A stretch of DNA of 8,819 nt from Bacteroidales bacterium. Its GTDB lineage: Bacteria > Bacteroidota > Bacteroidia > Bacteroidales > Tenuifilaceae. Of this stretch, positions 6,927 to 8,819 are shown in pieces. The notes under the pieces were generated by a model that worked only from the letters and a program-made list of their open reading frames with translations, searched no databases and had not been told where the DNA came from. Position numbers and translations under genes: made by a program. Numbering within the stretch: position 1 is the first letter of the stretch; every line of letters begins with the position of its first letter. Where the stretch lies: the NCBI GenBank assembly GCA_003531155.1, contig DQHR01000182.1, positions 6,889 to 15,707 of the forward strand, written 5' to 3'.

Positions 6927-8138
6927 TTAATTAGCGATAGAATAAACCATTAATGATGTTCCGTGACGGACAAATAGCTTTTTATTATCGATTACTAAAT
7001 GAGCCCAATGTTGATTTGCACCAAATGGAACTTTAAAAGAATTAACCTTCTTAAACCCGCTCTCAGTTGGTTCAGCGAAAACCACTTCACCATTATCGCC
7101 ATAGCAATAAAGCATACCATCAGCAAAAATAATATTACCATTTCCAGTAATCTTCTCAGAATAAAGTTCCTTTCCAGTTTCCCAATCGAGGCAGAACCAT
7201 GATTTCGACCTGTGACCCGAACCATAAACTCTTCCATTAAAGAGTACTGCCCCACCCATCTGGTTATCGAAATTTGTGCTTTTCCATAGTTCAGAAACGC
7301 TGCTTCCATCATCCGCAAGTTTAAGCATTACAGCACCTCTCCCATACCCACTAAAACACAATAGTTTGCCATTATTATAAATGGGTGTATTAGGATGAAT
7401 TGAATATTGATTTAAGTGCTCGAACCTCCATAAAAGTTTTCCATCAGCAGCATCAAGCCCAATAATGGAATTGGCAGTGTGAGTAACAAAAAGCTTACGG
7501 GTTTTCAACTCAACAATTAATGGAGAGCAATATGCACTTGACTCTCCGTTACCATTGCTCTTCCAGATTAAACTTCCATTATCAGGGTTTAAAGCTAAAA
7601 CATTAGATGTTTTACCTCCAGGAGTGCAGTATAATTTATTATCGTCGATTAAAAGATTTTCGGCTACACCCCATTTAATATTTACTCCATCATAATCCTT
7701 GAATGTATCAATTGACCATACAATTATACCATCTTTTGCATTTAAACAAACTAATTTTCCGAAAGAGCTAATAACAAAGAGTTTTCCTTTATAATATAAA
7801 GGTGTAGATTTAACACCATTCCAATTTTCAGTCCATTCAATACCATACTCTGTTTTCCATAATAGTTTTCCATTAATATCAATAGCATACACAAATCCTT
7901 TATCACCAATCATACCAGATGTATAGATAACATTTCCAACAACTGCGGCTGAAGAGTGACCGTCGCCAAGGTTATCAAAGTGCCAAATTAACTTTGGCCC
8001 CTCTGCTGGCCATTGCTTTAGCAGGTCTGATTCATTATAAATTCCATCACGGTTATTGCCCCTCCACTGTGAAACCTCTTGAGATGAACCCACAATTGCT
8101 AAAATGCTAAATACTGCTAACAACAATGCTCTTTTCAT
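6927..8138 (-). CDS. Exported PQQ-like beta-propeller protein, paralogue A
   Basis: 403 aa from the ATG at 8138. A longer frame exists only through a TTG 14 codons upstream; the ATG is preferred because it begins directly with a signal peptide (MKR, a hydrophobic core at about 4-16, probable cleavage before QEVSQWRG). The mature part has the PQQ-binding-like / BamB-type propeller pattern: repeated D-x-x-x-G-K/S-L-x-W blades (IDINGKLLW, LNPDNGSLIW, LDAADGKLLW), an N-terminal WRG at 25-27, STP at 111-113, YCSP at 203-206 and CLDW at 316-319. The length fits one eight-bladed propeller with no extra domain. It is probably periplasmic. It is the first gene of a likely A-B-C operon, with B starting 41 bp downstream. 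The fold is well supported. Enzymatic activity, PQQ binding and substrate are unknown. Confidence 0.9.
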   Translation of the reverse strand: MKRALLLAVFSILAIVGSSQEVSQWRGNNRDGIYNESDLLKQWPAEGPKLIWHFDNLGDGHSSAAVVGNVIYTSGMIGDKGFVYAIDINGKLLWKTEYGIEWTENWNGVKSTPLYYKGKLFVISSFGKLVCLNAKDGIIVWSIDTFKDYDGVNIKWGVAENLLIDDNKLYCTPGGKTSNVLALNPDNGSLIWKSNGNGESSAYCSPLIVELKTRKLFVTHTANSIIGLDAADGKLLWRFEHLNQYSIHPNTPIYNNGKLLCFSGYGRGAVMLKLADDGSSVSELWKSTNFDNQMGGAVLFNGRVYGSGHRSKSWFCLDWETGKELYSEKITGNGNIIFADGMLYCYGDNGEVVFAEPTESGFKKVNSFKVPFGANQHWAHLVIDNKKLFVRHGTSLMVYSIAN

Positions 8139-8228
8139 AATGATATACTTTAAGAAAGTTAAGTGTTTATAGAATAACAATATACAACAATTTGATTAGT
8201 CTGCCCCTCAAAGGTTTAAGTAATTAAT

Positions 8229-8250
8229 GTTAAATATTTAATAATTTAAC
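8229..8250. promoter_or_regulatory. Dyad GTTAAAT-N8-ATTTAAC upstream of propeller A
   Basis: Perfect 7-bp inverted arms (8229-8235 and 8244-8250) with an 8-nt spacer, overlapping a 10-bp palindrome TAAATATTTA (8231-8240). The site lies about 90-110 nt upstream of the ATG of propeller A, between the previous terminator and the A-B-C genes, where an operator would be expected. The sequence is all A/T apart from its two end bases, so a chance dyad is quite possible. Confidence 0.25.
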
Positions 8251-8271
8251 GATATGTCTTAAACAAATAAA

Positions 8272-8297
8272 AAAACCCTCAACATATCGAGGGTTTT
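8272..8297 (-). terminator. Rho-independent terminator after the EF-hand gene
   Basis: Perfect 9-bp arms AAAACCCTC (8272-8280) and GAGGGTTTT (8289-8297) enclose an 8-nt loop. Read on the minus strand, the hairpin lies about 20 nt past the stop of the EF-hand gene and runs into a T-rich tail (TTTATTTGTTT). It separates that gene from the propeller cluster. Confidence 0.85.
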
Positions 8298-8318
8298 GGT
8301 ACTATTTTCAATAATTAT

Positions 8319-8819
8319 TTATTGCGAGAAGAAGAAACTATTAAGTTCATAAATATCCTCTGGCTTGAAATCCGTTTTCTCATCAAAATAATCATCAACA
8401 GACTTAAGTAGTTCGGGGAATGATATATAGCCATCACCATCCGAATCAACTTTCTTGAATTTATCAGGAATTACGCCAGGTGTAAATGTTATACTGCGTG
8501 TCCAAATGGGTGCTACAGGAATTACCCTAATCTCTTTCCTAAGTACGGCATTCTTTGGCTCAAACATCTCTTCAATTTTAGACTCAGGAATTTGAATTCC
8601 TTTTTCGTCAATTGTAGCTCCAGCTGGTGTATTTGCCTCCTCATCCATGTAATCGTAAACACCATCCAGATCAGAATCAAATGGGCAACCAGTAATTGAA
8701 TCAACCCTAACACCTTCAGGAGTATCTGGGCACAAATCCATTACATCTAATACTCCATCAACATCTTGATCAGCTAAAAGCACTTCATAGTCGAAGTTAT
8801 CCAAATCAGCAAACATCTT
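8319..8819 (-). CDS. C-terminal part of an exported TSP3-repeat / EF-hand calcium-binding protein (5' end outside window)
   Basis: The frame is open through the right edge, so the 166 residues seen here are only the C-terminus. Residues about 17-60 are two thrombospondin type-3 style calcium-binding repeats: an acidic DQDVDGVLD stretch, then CPDTPEG, a VDSITGCP close, and a second acidic block DSDLDGVYD. In Bacteroidota such repeats usually link an outer-membrane or surface domain to another domain, often in OmpA-like proteins. No OmpA domain follows here. Instead the tail has a canonical EF-hand loop at about 125-136 (DSDGDGYISFPE) with acidic residues at positions 1, 3, 5 and 12. The protein ends in a short aromatic tail (FFFSQ). 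Calcium binding is well supported. Cell-envelope location is inferred from the repeat type, since the signal peptide is not in view. A terminator follows the stop, so it is probably not cotranscribed with the propeller genes. Confidence 0.85.
   Translation of the reverse strand, partial: KMFADLDNFDYEVLLADQDVDGVLDVMDLCPDTPEGVRVDSITGCPFDSDLDGVYDYMDEEANTPAGATIDEKGIQIPESKIEEMFEPKNAVLRKEIRVIPVAPIWTRSITFTPGVIPDKFKKVDSDGDGYISFPELLKSVDDYFDEKTDFKPEDIYELNSFFFSQ

Noticed and set aside
3017..8138. Reading A-D as quinoprotein alcohol dehydrogenases or as BamB.
   Set aside because: They share the PQQ-like fold, but I see no cytochrome domain, CXXCH motif or adjacent-cysteine dehydrogenase pattern, and the tandem copies do not fit the single-copy assembly factor BamB.
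8319..8819. Possible link between the calcium-binding protein and the propeller operon as one system.
   Set aside because: A good terminator and a gap of about 180 bp to the ATG of A separate them; proximity alone is not enough.

Overview
The window looks like a piece of a Bacteroidota chromosome. It is AT-rich, and translation starts lack clear Shine-Dalgarno sequences. It has a C-terminal fragment with thrombospondin type-3 repeats and an EF-hand, and an intergenic hairpin of the 'TCATCCTGAGCGAAG' type that I recall as common in this phylum. Every gene is on the minus strand, so the transcription order runs from the right edge to the left. I cannot name a genus.

Layout in transcription order. 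(1) 8819-8319 is the C-terminal end of a calcium-binding (TSP3 + EF-hand) exported protein, closed by a clear terminator at 8272-8297. (2) 8138-4408 holds three tandem paralogues of about 405 aa, here called A, B and C. They are exported PQQ-like (BamB/PQQ-binding-like) beta-propellers separated by 41-42 bp, probably one operon, ending at a strong hairpin terminator (4355-4387). (3) 4276-3017 is a fourth paralogue, D (419 aa), apparently transcribed separately and followed by a 69-nt imperfect hairpin repeat (2938-3006). (4) 3016-2641 is a structured, gene-free intergenic region. (5) 2640-32 is a tight three-gene operon: E, a membrane-anchored PQQ-like propeller; F, a membrane-anchored NHL-type propeller; and G, a 70-aa Tat-signal protein with four closely spaced cysteines. 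Gaps are 12 bp and 2 bp.

The striking point is six consecutive beta-propeller genes, of which the E-F-G set looks like a distinct extracytoplasmic module: two anchored propellers plus a small probable metal or Fe-S protein. This set is bracketed by two same-orientation copies of a 41-47 nt hairpin element (3-43 and 2768-2814). The left copy supplies the last codons and stop of G. The functions of the propellers cannot be assigned from sequence. They carry repeat signatures of the PQQ-like fold, but the fold alone does not show that they bind PQQ or act as dehydrogenases.
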